Below are positions 1 through 6,126 of a stretch of 39,342 bases of DNA, piece after piece. Location of the stretch: the NCBI GenBank assembly GCA_017466275.1, contig JAFTUL010000013.1:1-39342 (forward strand), given 5' to 3'. Numbering within the stretch: the first letter of the stretch is position 1; the number at the start of each line of letters is the position of its first letter. Both the position numbers and the translations under genes were made by a program. A model generated the notes under the pieces. The model saw nothing but the letters and a program-made list of their open reading frames with translations. It searched no databases and had not been told where the DNA came from. This DNA comes from Clostridia bacterium. GTDB lineage: Bacteria; Bacillota; Clostridia; UMGS1883.

Positions 1-219
1 ACTGTAGCCTTTCTCCTCCCTTTCGGATTCGTTGGGACTGTGAGTACCGCTGTAATACTTTACTCCCTGCAAAAATTCCACGGGGGCATACTTTGAAAGG
101 TCGTGACGAAGTCCCTGCCACAGTATCCCCGCCTTACTGCAATGGCGGATTACTGTGTGCCGGTGTCGGGTTATTGTTTTGAAGTGCCCGAGGGCATTTT
201 TAAGATAGTTTGTTTTCAA
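1..219 (-). CDS. DUF5662 family protein (partial, C-terminus beyond the window edge)
   Basis: Only the first 73 codons are present; the frame is open to position 1. I start it at a TTG (complement of 217-219), preceded by GAAGGTG about six bases upstream. The peptide begins MKTNYLKNALGHFKTITRHR and continues with the motifs VIRHC, GILWQGLRHDLSKY, EFLQGVKYY and THSPNE. I recognise this pattern as DUF5662, a family of small proteins of unknown function common in Firmicutes. The conserved His, Asp and Arg residues (RHR, RHDLSK) could be metal or phosphate ligands, but that is inference. It lies on the same strand as the histidine kinase gene, whose stop is at 288, with 68 bp between. I see no clear promoter there. 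Confidence 0.8.
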   Translation of the reverse strand, partial: MKTNYLKNALGHFKTITRHRHTVIRHCSKAGILWQGLRHDLSKYAPVEFLQGVKYYSGTHSPNESEREEKGYS

Positions 220-287
220 GGGAGGCACCTTCTTTCCTATATAATATAACATATTTTCAGGCAGAACGCAATATCGTTCCCCCTGTT

Positions 288-1637
288 TTATAACACAATC
301 CTGAACTCCGTTCCCTTTCCGGGAGTACTTTTTACTGTAATCGTTCCGCCGTGAAGCTTGATTATGCTTTTTGCCATCGAAAGCCCTAATCCGCTGCTAC
401 CGTATTCGTCATTGCGGACATCATCAACTCTGTAAAAACGAGTCCATATCTTATCAATGTGTTCTTTGGCTATTCCGACGCCATTGTCTGCAACAACAAT
501 TTCCGTTCTGTCGCCAAGCTTTGTTGCGGAAACAGAAACACTGCCTGACTCATTACTATATTTTATTCCGTTGCTGATTAGATTGGTAATTGCCGAGAGA
601 ATCAAGGATTCATCTGCATCCACGATAGTGCCTTCGGCAACATCTGAAAAAAGCAAAATTCCTTTCTGTGACGCCAGTTCTTTCATACTGTCAATGGCAA
701 TATCGATAAGCACGCCGAGGTCAACTTTTTCTTTGTTAAATTTCTGTCTGTTCTGATCGATTCTGGCAAGGAGCAGAAGTCTTGATACAAGCTTTGAAAC
801 CTGCTTTGATTTATCAACTATCGTCTGTGCAAGCTCCTTTTCTTTCTCATCTTTTGCAATATCCAAAAGATACTCGCCTTGCGCAAGAATAACGCTGATG
901 GGTGTTCTCAGTTCGTGCGAAGCATCAGATGTGAACTGTTTTTCCTGCTTAATTAGGTTTTCAATTTTATCAAGCATTTTATTAAGTGTTATTGACAGGT
1001 GATGAAGTTCATCCTCTTTTGCATCAGGTGTGATTTCTATTCTTCTGGTAAGGTCTTTCTGGCGGGAAATGTCATTTGCAGTCTTTACTATATTGTTTAC
1101 CGGTCTGAACGCTCTTTTAGTAATATAGTATCCGCCAAGTGCTGTTAAAAGCAAAATAAGCGGTATTAAAATCAGCATAATTATAATCGCTGAACGTCCC
1201 AAAAGCATTGTGGAATTAACCGATTCCACACCTCTTACCCAAAAACCGCCACGCATTCCGGATGGTGATGGAGTTCTGGTATCATAAACAATATACTCTT
1301 TTCCATCAAGGCTTTCTCTTCGGGGGATGCCTTCTACAAAAGGAACATTTACAACATCATAATTATACTGTCCTACAAGATATTTTCCATCTATTGCGTA
1401 AATAGATACATTTTTAAACTCTTCTTTGCTTTCGACAATTTCAAACACACCTGGTTGACGCTTAGATAATTTTTCAGTTACCTGTGTAACCTGAAGAATG
1501 ACATCCTTTTCAACACTGTCTATTGAAAGCTGATAAGAAAGTCCGCCGACAAGCGACAGTACAACCACGATTAAAACAAACATAAGTGAGGTGTACCATA
1601 TTGTTATTCTTGTTTTTATAGAAGTGATTTTTTTCAT
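288..1637 (-). CDS. Sensor histidine kinase (HAMP, HisKA, HATPase)
   Basis: Membrane histidine kinase of 449 aa that should phosphorylate the response regulator encoded just upstream. Visible order: N-terminal membrane helix at about residues 13-35, an extracytoplasmic sensing region of about 110 residues, a second membrane helix at about 148-171, HAMP linker, HisKA with SHELRTP (phosphoacceptor His at about 241), then the ATPase domain with N-box (NLISNGIKYS), G1 (DNGVGIA) and G2 (SGLGLSMA). A longer frame opens at TTG 1643, but AAGGAAG lies seven bases before the ATG at 1637 and too close to the TTG, so I use 1637. The gene starts two bases after the regulator stop, so the pair is co-transcribed. 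The signal sensed is unknown. The polyphosphate/CotH cassette upstream on the same strand is a plausible target. Confidence 0.95.
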   Translation of the reverse strand: MKKITSIKTRITIWYTSLMFVLIVVVLSLVGGLSYQLSIDSVEKDVILQVTQVTEKLSKRQPGVFEIVESKEEFKNVSIYAIDGKYLVGQYNYDVVNVPFVEGIPRRESLDGKEYIVYDTRTPSPSGMRGGFWVRGVESVNSTMLLGRSAIIIMLILIPLILLLTALGGYYITKRAFRPVNNIVKTANDISRQKDLTRRIEITPDAKEDELHHLSITLNKMLDKIENLIKQEKQFTSDASHELRTPISVILAQGEYLLDIAKDEKEKELAQTIVDKSKQVSKLVSRLLLLARIDQNRQKFNKEKVDLGVLIDIAIDSMKELASQKGILLFSDVAEGTIVDADESLILSAITNLISNGIKYSNESGSVSVSATKLGDRTEIVVADNGVGIAKEHIDKIWTRFYRVDDVRNDEYGSSGLGLSMAKSIIKLHGGTITVKSTPGKGTEFRIVL

Positions 1638-1639
1638 TT

Positions 1640-2311
1640 TCAATCTTCCTTTATAACATATCCAACATTCTTGATAGTATGAAGGAGTTTTTTCTCAAAG
1701 CTATCATCAATTTTCTTACGAAGGTGATGTATATACACCTTAATCACATCGCTTGAGCCTTCATATTCATAGTTGCGGATGTTTTCCTCAATCTTCTCTT
1801 TTGAAACAATGATACCTTTATTCCGCATAAGGTATTCAAGCACAGAGTATTCCTTTGAAGAAAGCTCTATTTCTGTATCTCCGCGCTTTACAGCTCTTGC
1901 TACAGTATTAACGCTTAAATCTGCAATTTCAAGTACGGTGCCTGTTACGTTTTCTTTCACACGGAGCATTGCTCTTATCCTTGCACATAAAACATCAAAG
2001 GAGAATGGTTTTGTAAGATAATCATTTGCACCAAGGTCAAGTCCCGCTATAATATCTTCGTCCGAATCCTTTGCCGTAAGCATCAAAACGGGAGTGAGTA
2101 TTTTCTTGTCACGCATTGTGTGAAGAACATCAAAGCCGCTTAGTTTCGGCATCATAACATCAAGTATAATTCCGTCATACTGTGTGTTTTCTATATAATA
2201 TAAAGCATCCTCGCCATCAAAACAGCTATCAACCGTATAACCGATTTTTGTCAGTCTTTCCGTCAATGTTTTATTAAGATGCTTTTCATCTTCAACAACC
2301 AAAAGTCGCAT
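1640..2311 (-). CDS. OmpR/PhoB-family response regulator
   Basis: DNA-binding response regulator of 223 aa. The receiver domain (about 1-115) has the acidic pocket E7-D8, phosphoacceptor D51 (in IILDVMMP), switch T79 and K101 (YLTKPF). The C-terminal winged helix (about 128-221) carries the usual SSKEYSVLEYLM and VYIHHLRKKID segments. OmpR/PhoB proteins usually bind as dimers to direct repeats spaced about 11 bp. Such a repeat lies over the promoter of the neighbouring polyphosphate-polymerase gene at 5721-5741, which I infer may be a target. The gene has its own promoter at 2332-2360 and is followed after two bases by its kinase. Confidence 0.95.
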   Translation of the reverse strand: MRLLVVEDEKHLNKTLTERLTKIGYTVDSCFDGEDALYYIENTQYDGIILDVMMPKLSGFDVLHTMRDKKILTPVLMLTAKDSDEDIIAGLDLGANDYLTKPFSFDVLCARIRAMLRVKENVTGTVLEIADLSVNTVARAVKRGDTEIELSSKEYSVLEYLMRNKGIIVSKEKIEENIRNYEYEGSSDVIKVYIHHLRKKIDDSFEKKLLHTIKNVGYVIKED

Positions 2312-2331
2312 AATTTCACCTGCCTACTTGT

Positions 2332-2360
2332 ATTATACAACATTTTTTGAAAAATGTAAA
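2332..2360 (-). promoter_or_regulatory. Sigma-A-type promoter of the two-component operon, with a palindrome in the spacer
   Basis: On the minus strand, -35 TTTACA (complement of 2355-2360) and -10 TATAAT (complement of 2332-2337) are separated by exactly 17 bp, and the start codon follows about 20 bases downstream. The spacer region holds a perfect inverted repeat, ACATTTTT and AAAAATGT separated by two bases, which could be an operator or a weak hairpin. It makes the response-regulator/kinase pair transcribable independently of the upstream cotH gene. Confidence 0.7.
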
Positions 2361-2362
2361 TT

Positions 2363-2390
2363 GACGACTTCACTTAAAAGTAAAGCCGCC
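2363..2390 (-). terminator. Possible terminator after cotH
   Basis: On the minus strand GGCGGCTTTACTT pairs with AGTGAAGTCGTC through about 12 bp including G-T wobbles, with a three-base loop, and is followed by an A/T-rich stretch ending in TTTTT. The T-run is imperfect and overlaps the downstream promoter, so termination may be partial. Confidence 0.4.
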
Positions 2391-2401
2391 TGATATTTAC
2401 A

Positions 2402-3931
2402 TTATTTTTGCTTTTTTCCAAATCCACCCCTCATAAACTGTCCTAAATCAGTAAGATTCAAATGTGATGCATCAACAAGTTTTGAAGAATCTGTCCTCTG
2501 ACTTTCAGATGTTGATGAAATCAAGCCGTCTAACTGACCTTTAACACTTTCAGCACGGAGCATTACTGCATTATATAACACTTCAACACCTTTTGTGTAT
2601 TCCTCATAAGTGTACATACTATTGGGATCAGTCTTCACAAGCTCGTCTATCTGCTCTATAATTCTGTTGTATGTTTCTTCACATTTGCCACCATACAGAT
2701 ATTCATTCACAAGTTTATTATAATATTCGTGATAACGAGCTTTGTATTCTTCGTTTTCTAAAACAAAGTCGAAAAGCCTTGTCCCTTGCCACAGATCGTC
2801 AATAGGCTCGTTGATAACAGTTGTTCCGTCTCCTCGGTGCATTCCGCCAAAGGCAAGGTTATAATCCCACGGCAGAATACTGATTTGTCCGTTTGCTTCG
2901 TACAAATAATAATTGTGTGCCATATTACCGCTTAGACTGTCATCATTAACGGAAAAATTATGAACTGCCATATATTTCAGCACCTGCTCAACATCAATAT
3001 ATTTTTCTATATTGGTTTTGCCGTGAACATTTTTAAGAGCCTCAACAACTCTCCTGTGGTCAGCCTTTGTGCTGTCAGTAACCTCTCCATCCCATATCGT
3101 CTGATAACTGTCCAAATCATCATCTGTGTAATTCAGATTGCCACCGCCACGACCTACTCTGCCACCACCGAAATCACCTTTTGGAAAAACTCTTCTTTCG
3201 GTCTGCCTTTCTTCACTTTGAGCATTATTTTCAAAGTCAGGAGGCATTGGCATACCGCCCTCAAAGCCTTCAACATTGTTTTTATTATCGTTATGATTCA
3301 TACTGTCGGGCTTATATAAATATCCCTTTTTCATACCGAAATTACGAAGCATAAAACTATCCTCAACAGCTTCAAGTGCAAGGTAAACACCCCAATACTC
3401 ATCGTTTACAGAAATCTTTGCATAGTTGTAGAGGGAAGCATCTGCATCCAAATATTGAAACATATCATAAATGATTGCTTCTTTCATATTAGTAGTATCT
3501 GCATAACTGTTATTAAGAATCAATTTATCTAACCCAAAGCAAGTCTGCCCATCCACGAATTGGTCAAATTCAAGTTTGAAACTATATCTGTTATTATCGG
3601 GATCTCTTGCGATAGAAGAAAGACTTGTATTGCCTTTTGGTCTTATTCCAACCTGCTTAAATGTAGTGCCGTTTATTGCAATATCGCATTCATAATACTC
3701 TTCCTTCTGTGCATTTTGGAGCATTTCATCCCATTTATCATTATCCATAACTATGTTAATTTCAAGGACGCTATCGGTATCAAAGAGCTTATCCTGATAT
3801 TCCATACTGTAACCCGTAGTATTTACAACGGGCAAAAGTTTGTCGTAAAATGTCATTGCAAGAACACACAGAACTAAAACAGCGGACATGAGTATAATCG
3901 TTATTTTTGAAATATATTTACTTGATAGCAT
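2402..3931 (-). CDS. CotH-family protein kinase-like protein, membrane-anchored
   Basis: A 509-aa protein with an N-terminal membrane anchor (about 8-28) and an outward-facing CotH domain. Family landmarks visible: GIRPKGN at about 95-101, the substrate-lobe segment LDKLILNNSYAD, and the catalytic/metal region NDDSLSGNMAHNYYLY (about 329-344) followed by PWDYNLAFGG (354-363). CotH proteins are atypical kinases; the Bacillus spore-coat member phosphorylates other coat proteins. A Gly/Arg/Asn-rich low-complexity insert (about 212-270) splits the domain. The start has a strong AAAGGAGGG site. It is the fourth gene after the VTC, DUF4956 and small membrane genes. CotH, VTC and DUF4956 genes are often neighbours in Firmicutes. 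The substrate is unknown; a secreted or surface protein is the likely target. Confidence 0.85.
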   Translation of the reverse strand: MLSSKYISKITIILMSAVLVLCVLAMTFYDKLLPVVNTTGYSMEYQDKLFDTDSVLEINIVMDNDKWDEMLQNAQKEEYYECDIAINGTTFKQVGIRPKGNTSLSSIARDPDNNRYSFKLEFDQFVDGQTCFGLDKLILNNSYADTTNMKEAIIYDMFQYLDADASLYNYAKISVNDEYWGVYLALEAVEDSFMLRNFGMKKGYLYKPDSMNHNDNKNNVEGFEGGMPMPPDFENNAQSEERQTERRVFPKGDFGGGRVGRGGGNLNYTDDDLDSYQTIWDGEVTDSTKADHRRVVEALKNVHGKTNIEKYIDVEQVLKYMAVHNFSVNDDSLSGNMAHNYYLYEANGQISILPWDYNLAFGGMHRGDGTTVINEPIDDLWQGTRLFDFVLENEEYKARYHEYYNKLVNEYLYGGKCEETYNRIIEQIDELVKTDPNSMYTYEEYTKGVEVLYNAVMLRAESVKGQLDGLISSTSESQRTDSSKLVDASHLNLTDLGQFMRGGFGKKQK

Positions 3932-3972
3932 ATTCGCCCTCCTTTACCTTGGATTTAATAATAGCATTGTCA

Positions 3973-4269
3973 TTAATAGTTTTTTCTTCTGTAGAAAATA
4001 ACAAAGATAAACGCCAACGCCAAAAGAATCACTGATGTAATTGGAGTTGAATATGTTTTTACAAAGCCCCAAAAACCTATTTCTTGCTCTGTTTTTGTGT
4101 TCTGATTTGGGTTTTGGATGTTACCCGGAAAGCTACCCATACCTTCAGGCATCTTCTCGGATACTTGGGGCATAGTTGGGGCATTGAGTGCCCTTGTGTT
4201 TTCAGCCATTACGCTTATACTGAATATCAGGCATAGCGAAATAACTATCGGAATCACTTTCTTCAGCAT
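3973..4269 (-). CDS. Small signal-peptide protein with C-terminal membrane anchor (unknown)
   Basis: A 98-aa protein that I do not recognise. It has a signal peptide (about 1-22, cleavage likely near VMA-EN), a Pro/Asn/Met-rich exposed stretch (about 25-62), one membrane helix (about 76-92) and a basic RRKNY tail, giving an N-out topology. AAGGAG lies seven bases before the ATG. Gaps are 15 bp to the DUF4956 gene and 41 bp to cotH, so it belongs to the same operon. With only about 40 exposed residues it might be an anchor, adaptor or substrate for the CotH protein; this rests only on position. Confidence 0.75.
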   Translation of the reverse strand: MLKKVIPIVISLCLIFSISVMAENTRALNAPTMPQVSEKMPEGMGSFPGNIQNPNQNTKTEQEIGFWGFVKTYSTPITSVILLALAFIFVIFYRRKNY

Positions 4270-4284
4270 TTTAAGTCTCCTTTC

Positions 4285-4956
4285 TTACGACATATACACG
4301 CCGTTATAGGAAACTAAAACTGCATTTGTTACGCCATCAACCGCAGAAAGTTTATTTACAAAGCCTGTATTATCGTCTTTGATACGTATTTCATAAGTAA
4401 GCTCAATTCCTAATTTGTTTACTGATTTTGATTTTAAAAGACTTTTCTTTGCCTCTTCTTTAATAAGTGTATTTGCCGTGTTTTCAATTTCTTCGTTTTT
4501 GCAATTTACAACAAGGATATACGGAGTATCACCAATCTTTCTTGTTGAGAAAACTACAATAATGATTCCAATAATAACCGAACCGATAATTGCAAGCGGA
4601 AGAAGTCCTGCACCGAGTACAATGCCAACTGCTATTGCCCAAAATAGAAAGGCTATATCCATAGGCTCTTTAATTGCCGTTCTGAAACGAACGATAGAAA
4701 GAGCACCGACCATACCAAGTGACAACACAACATTCGATGTTACTGCGATAATAACAAGGCTTGTAATCATTGACATTGCAATTAAAGATACACCAAACGA
4801 ATCTGAATACATAACACCCTGATAGGTCTTTTTATAGATTAAAAAGATAAAAAGTCCCAAAACAAATGAGAGTCCCAGTGCCAAAAGAACATCAAGTGTT
4901 GAAAAAGAGTTGATGTTTGACAAAAAGCTTGATTTAAACACATCCGAAAAAGCCAT
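4285..4956 (-). CDS. DUF4956 multi-pass membrane protein
   Basis: A 223-aa protein with about four membrane helices in the first 150 residues and a soluble C-terminal domain. The segment VVLSLGMVGALSIVRFRTAIKEP followed by DIAFLFWAIAVG is the hallmark of DUF4956. The invariant Arg, Thr and Glu after the VRFR motif lie at a membrane edge. The family often neighbours VTC-type polyphosphate polymerase genes. A role as the membrane partner or channel for the polymer is a reasonable guess, not established. RBS AAGGAAG precedes the ATG. It lies 28 bp after the VTC gene. Confidence 0.88.
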   Translation of the reverse strand: MAFSDVFKSSFLSNINSFSTLDVLLALGLSFVLGLFIFLIYKKTYQGVMYSDSFGVSLIAMSMITSLVIIAVTSNVVLSLGMVGALSIVRFRTAIKEPMDIAFLFWAIAVGIVLGAGLLPLAIIGSVIIGIIIVVFSTRKIGDTPYILVVNCKNEEIENTANTLIKEEAKKSLLKSKSVNKLGIELTYEIRIKDDNTGFVNKLSAVDGVTNAVLVSYNGVYMS

Positions 4957-4984
4957 AATTTTTACTTCCTTTCATTACATTAAT

Positions 4985-5650
4985 TTATATTCTTATTGCC
5001 GCATATTTTGAGAAGGCGGCACTTCTTCTTGATTTAACCTGAACACAGTCCCTGATAATCACAGGAAGGTATTCGTCCCATTTCACCTCTAAAATTGAGT
5101 CGTGATAAGTCTGTAAAAAGGGCAAATCGGGATTTAAAAATTCCTTTACATTGTTACTGCCGCAAATATTCATATCAAGAGTTACCCTGACATTACCGGG
5201 TGGATATACAAAACATTCACGGGTATATGCGACAATACATTTCGGGCGGAGAAGCTGATATTTCATTTTTGAATATAGCTCACGCATAAGCTCTGATTCA
5301 CTGTTTTTCATAAATTCAATATTTCCGTCAATAATTTTTTGACATTCTTCTGCGGTAACTCTGCAGCTTACTTTATTACACAAACCGTTTATCTTACTTT
5401 TCTTTTCAAGTCGGATAAAGGATGTATCTGTTCCGTAATACCTGATACGAAACTTTTCCCGCATGTTTACTCCATCAATCTTTTCCCGCAGAGCTTTATC
5501 CATATAGTTATCAAAATACAGACTCCTGATAAAATATGTTCCCTCCTCGCCTGCGTGCGAATCGTGCTTTGCAATAGCCGAAAGTCTTGTCCTGAGTCCG
5601 TAAATATCAGCAATATTTATTTGATGTTTATATTCGTGCCTGAATTTCAC
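4985..5650 (-). CDS. VTC-domain (polyphosphate polymerase type) protein
   Basis: A 221-aa single-domain protein of the VTC/CYTH superfamily, whose yeast member Vtc4 makes polyphosphate from ATP inside a triphosphate tunnel. Basic strands expected to line the tunnel are visible: FRHEYKHQI near the N-terminus, YFIRSLYFD, EKFRIRYYG, IRLEKKSKI and, late, ILEVKWDEYLP. There is no SPX or membrane domain, so the adjacent DUF4956 protein may supply membrane attachment. It begins at GTG with a very strong AGGAGG nine bases upstream and is the first gene of the VTC-DUF4956-small protein-CotH operon. Its promoter carries an 11-bp-period direct repeat. Polyphosphate synthesis is inferred from the family, not shown here. 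Confidence 0.85.
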   Translation of the reverse strand: MKFRHEYKHQINIADIYGLRTRLSAIAKHDSHAGEEGTYFIRSLYFDNYMDKALREKIDGVNMREKFRIRYYGTDTSFIRLEKKSKINGLCNKVSCRVTAEECQKIIDGNIEFMKNSESELMRELYSKMKYQLLRPKCIVAYTRECFVYPPGNVRVTLDMNICGSNNVKEFLNPDLPFLQTYHDSILEVKWDEYLPVIIRDCVQVKSRRSAAFSKYAAIRI

Positions 5651-5707
5651 CTGTTATCACCTCCTGATACCGTAAAAAGACAAGATAACTTTCCTGATTT
5701 TAAATTT

Positions 5708-5741
5708 ATTATAAAATTGCAAGGTTAAAAGAAGGTTAAAA
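5708..5741 (-). promoter_or_regulatory. Promoter and probable response-regulator operator of the VTC-DUF4956-CotH operon
   Basis: On the minus strand there is a -10 TATAAT (complement of 5708-5713) with no recognisable -35. Where the -35 should be, a perfect 10-bp direct repeat AAGGTTAAAA (plus-strand sense) occurs at 5721-5730 and 5732-5741, a period of 11 bp. Tandem half-sites one helical turn apart, replacing the -35, are the classic arrangement for activators of the OmpR/PhoB/PhoP family. The OmpR-type regulator encoded at 1640-2311 is the obvious candidate; this is inference. Confidence 0.6.
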
Positions 5742-5752
5742 AAGCAAAAAAA

Positions 5753-5786
5753 CAGAACGATTTAGTGGGAAATCTAAATCGTTCTG
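5753..5786 (-). terminator. Intrinsic terminator of tRNA-Arg
   Basis: CAGAACGATTTAG pairs perfectly with CTAAATCGTTCTG around an eight-base loop. On the minus strand it is followed by TTTTTTTGCTTTTTT, giving a strong terminator just 3' of the tRNA. The plus-strand side also ends in TTTT, so it may work both ways. It insulates the tRNA from the VTC operon promoter. Confidence 0.85.
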
Positions 5787-5791
5787 TTTTC

Positions 5792-5868
5792 TGGTACGCC
5801 TGATGCGATTCGAACGCACGACCTTCAGAGTCGGAGTCTGACACTCTATCCAACTGAGCTACAGGCGC
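5792..5868 (-). tRNA. tRNA-Arg (anticodon CCG)
   Basis: The minus strand folds as a standard cloverleaf: acceptor GCGCCTG with CAGGCGT (one G-U pair), D-arm GCTC/GAGT with loop AGTTGGATA, anticodon stem TCAGA/TCTGA with loop CTCCGAC giving anticodon CCG (reads CGG, Arg), T-arm GTGCG/CGCAT with loop TTCGAAT, and an encoded CCA end. It starts 13 bases after the structured element at 5882-6112 on the same strand. A possible promoter (TTACGA, 18 bp, TATAAT) lies inside that element's variable arm. A terminator follows at 5753-5786. Confidence 0.95.
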
Positions 5869-5881
5869 GTATACGGTGATG

Positions 5882-6112
5882 TAAAAATGCCCAGATTGCA
5901 AAAAGGCGATTATAATACAAAATTTAATAAGCTCGTAACACGAGAGTTATCTTTATTCGGTAGAAAAATCTCACTTTGTTCAGTTTTTCTACATTTTTAT
6001 GCCTTTTTGCTACGAACAAACTTCACCTCTCGCTGTATACACATACAGCTTCGGGTAACCCACGGCAAGCCGTGGTTCAGTTTGTCCGTTCTGGGACATT
6101 TTTCCTATCCCC
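5882..6112 (-). ncRNA. Structured element, copy 1 (unidentified RNA family, about 230 nt)
   Basis: Read on the minus strand. The closing stem pairs AAAAATG plus CCCAGA (one bulged T) near 6085-6103 with TCTGGG plus CATTTTT at 5883-5895. Inside is a three-way junction closed by ACAAACT (complement of 6080-6086 region) with AGTTTGT (complement of 6016-6022). It holds hairpin a (AACCACGG, loop CTTG, CCGTGG, bulged G, TT) and hairpin b (GCTGTAT, loop GTGT, ATACAGC, at 6032-6049). The conserved linker ACCCGAA and the tail GAGAGGTGA flank hairpin b. A second arm is closed by GCAAAAAGGC with GCCTTTTTGC (6001-6010 and 5898-5907) around about 93 bases that include a further GTAGAAAAA/TTTTTCTAC hairpin. 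Copies at 33503-33733 and 13677-13914 keep this fold with compensatory changes. It sits between the L,D-transpeptidase gene and tRNA-Arg, same strand as both. Family unknown to me. Confidence 0.75.
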
Positions 6113-6126
6113 TTATTCTTTTTTAT

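Noticed and set aside
1638-1643. TTG start for the histidine kinase, overlapping the regulator gene
   Set aside because: The AAGGAAG site touches this TTG but is well placed for the ATG at 1637.
5882-6112. Structured element as 6S RNA, SRP RNA, tmRNA, RNase P RNA or a group II intron
   Set aside because: It lacks the SRP GGAA tetraloop domain, a tmRNA tag frame, the RNase P core strings and a domain V hairpin, it is multi-copy, and its three-way junction does not fit the 6S rod.
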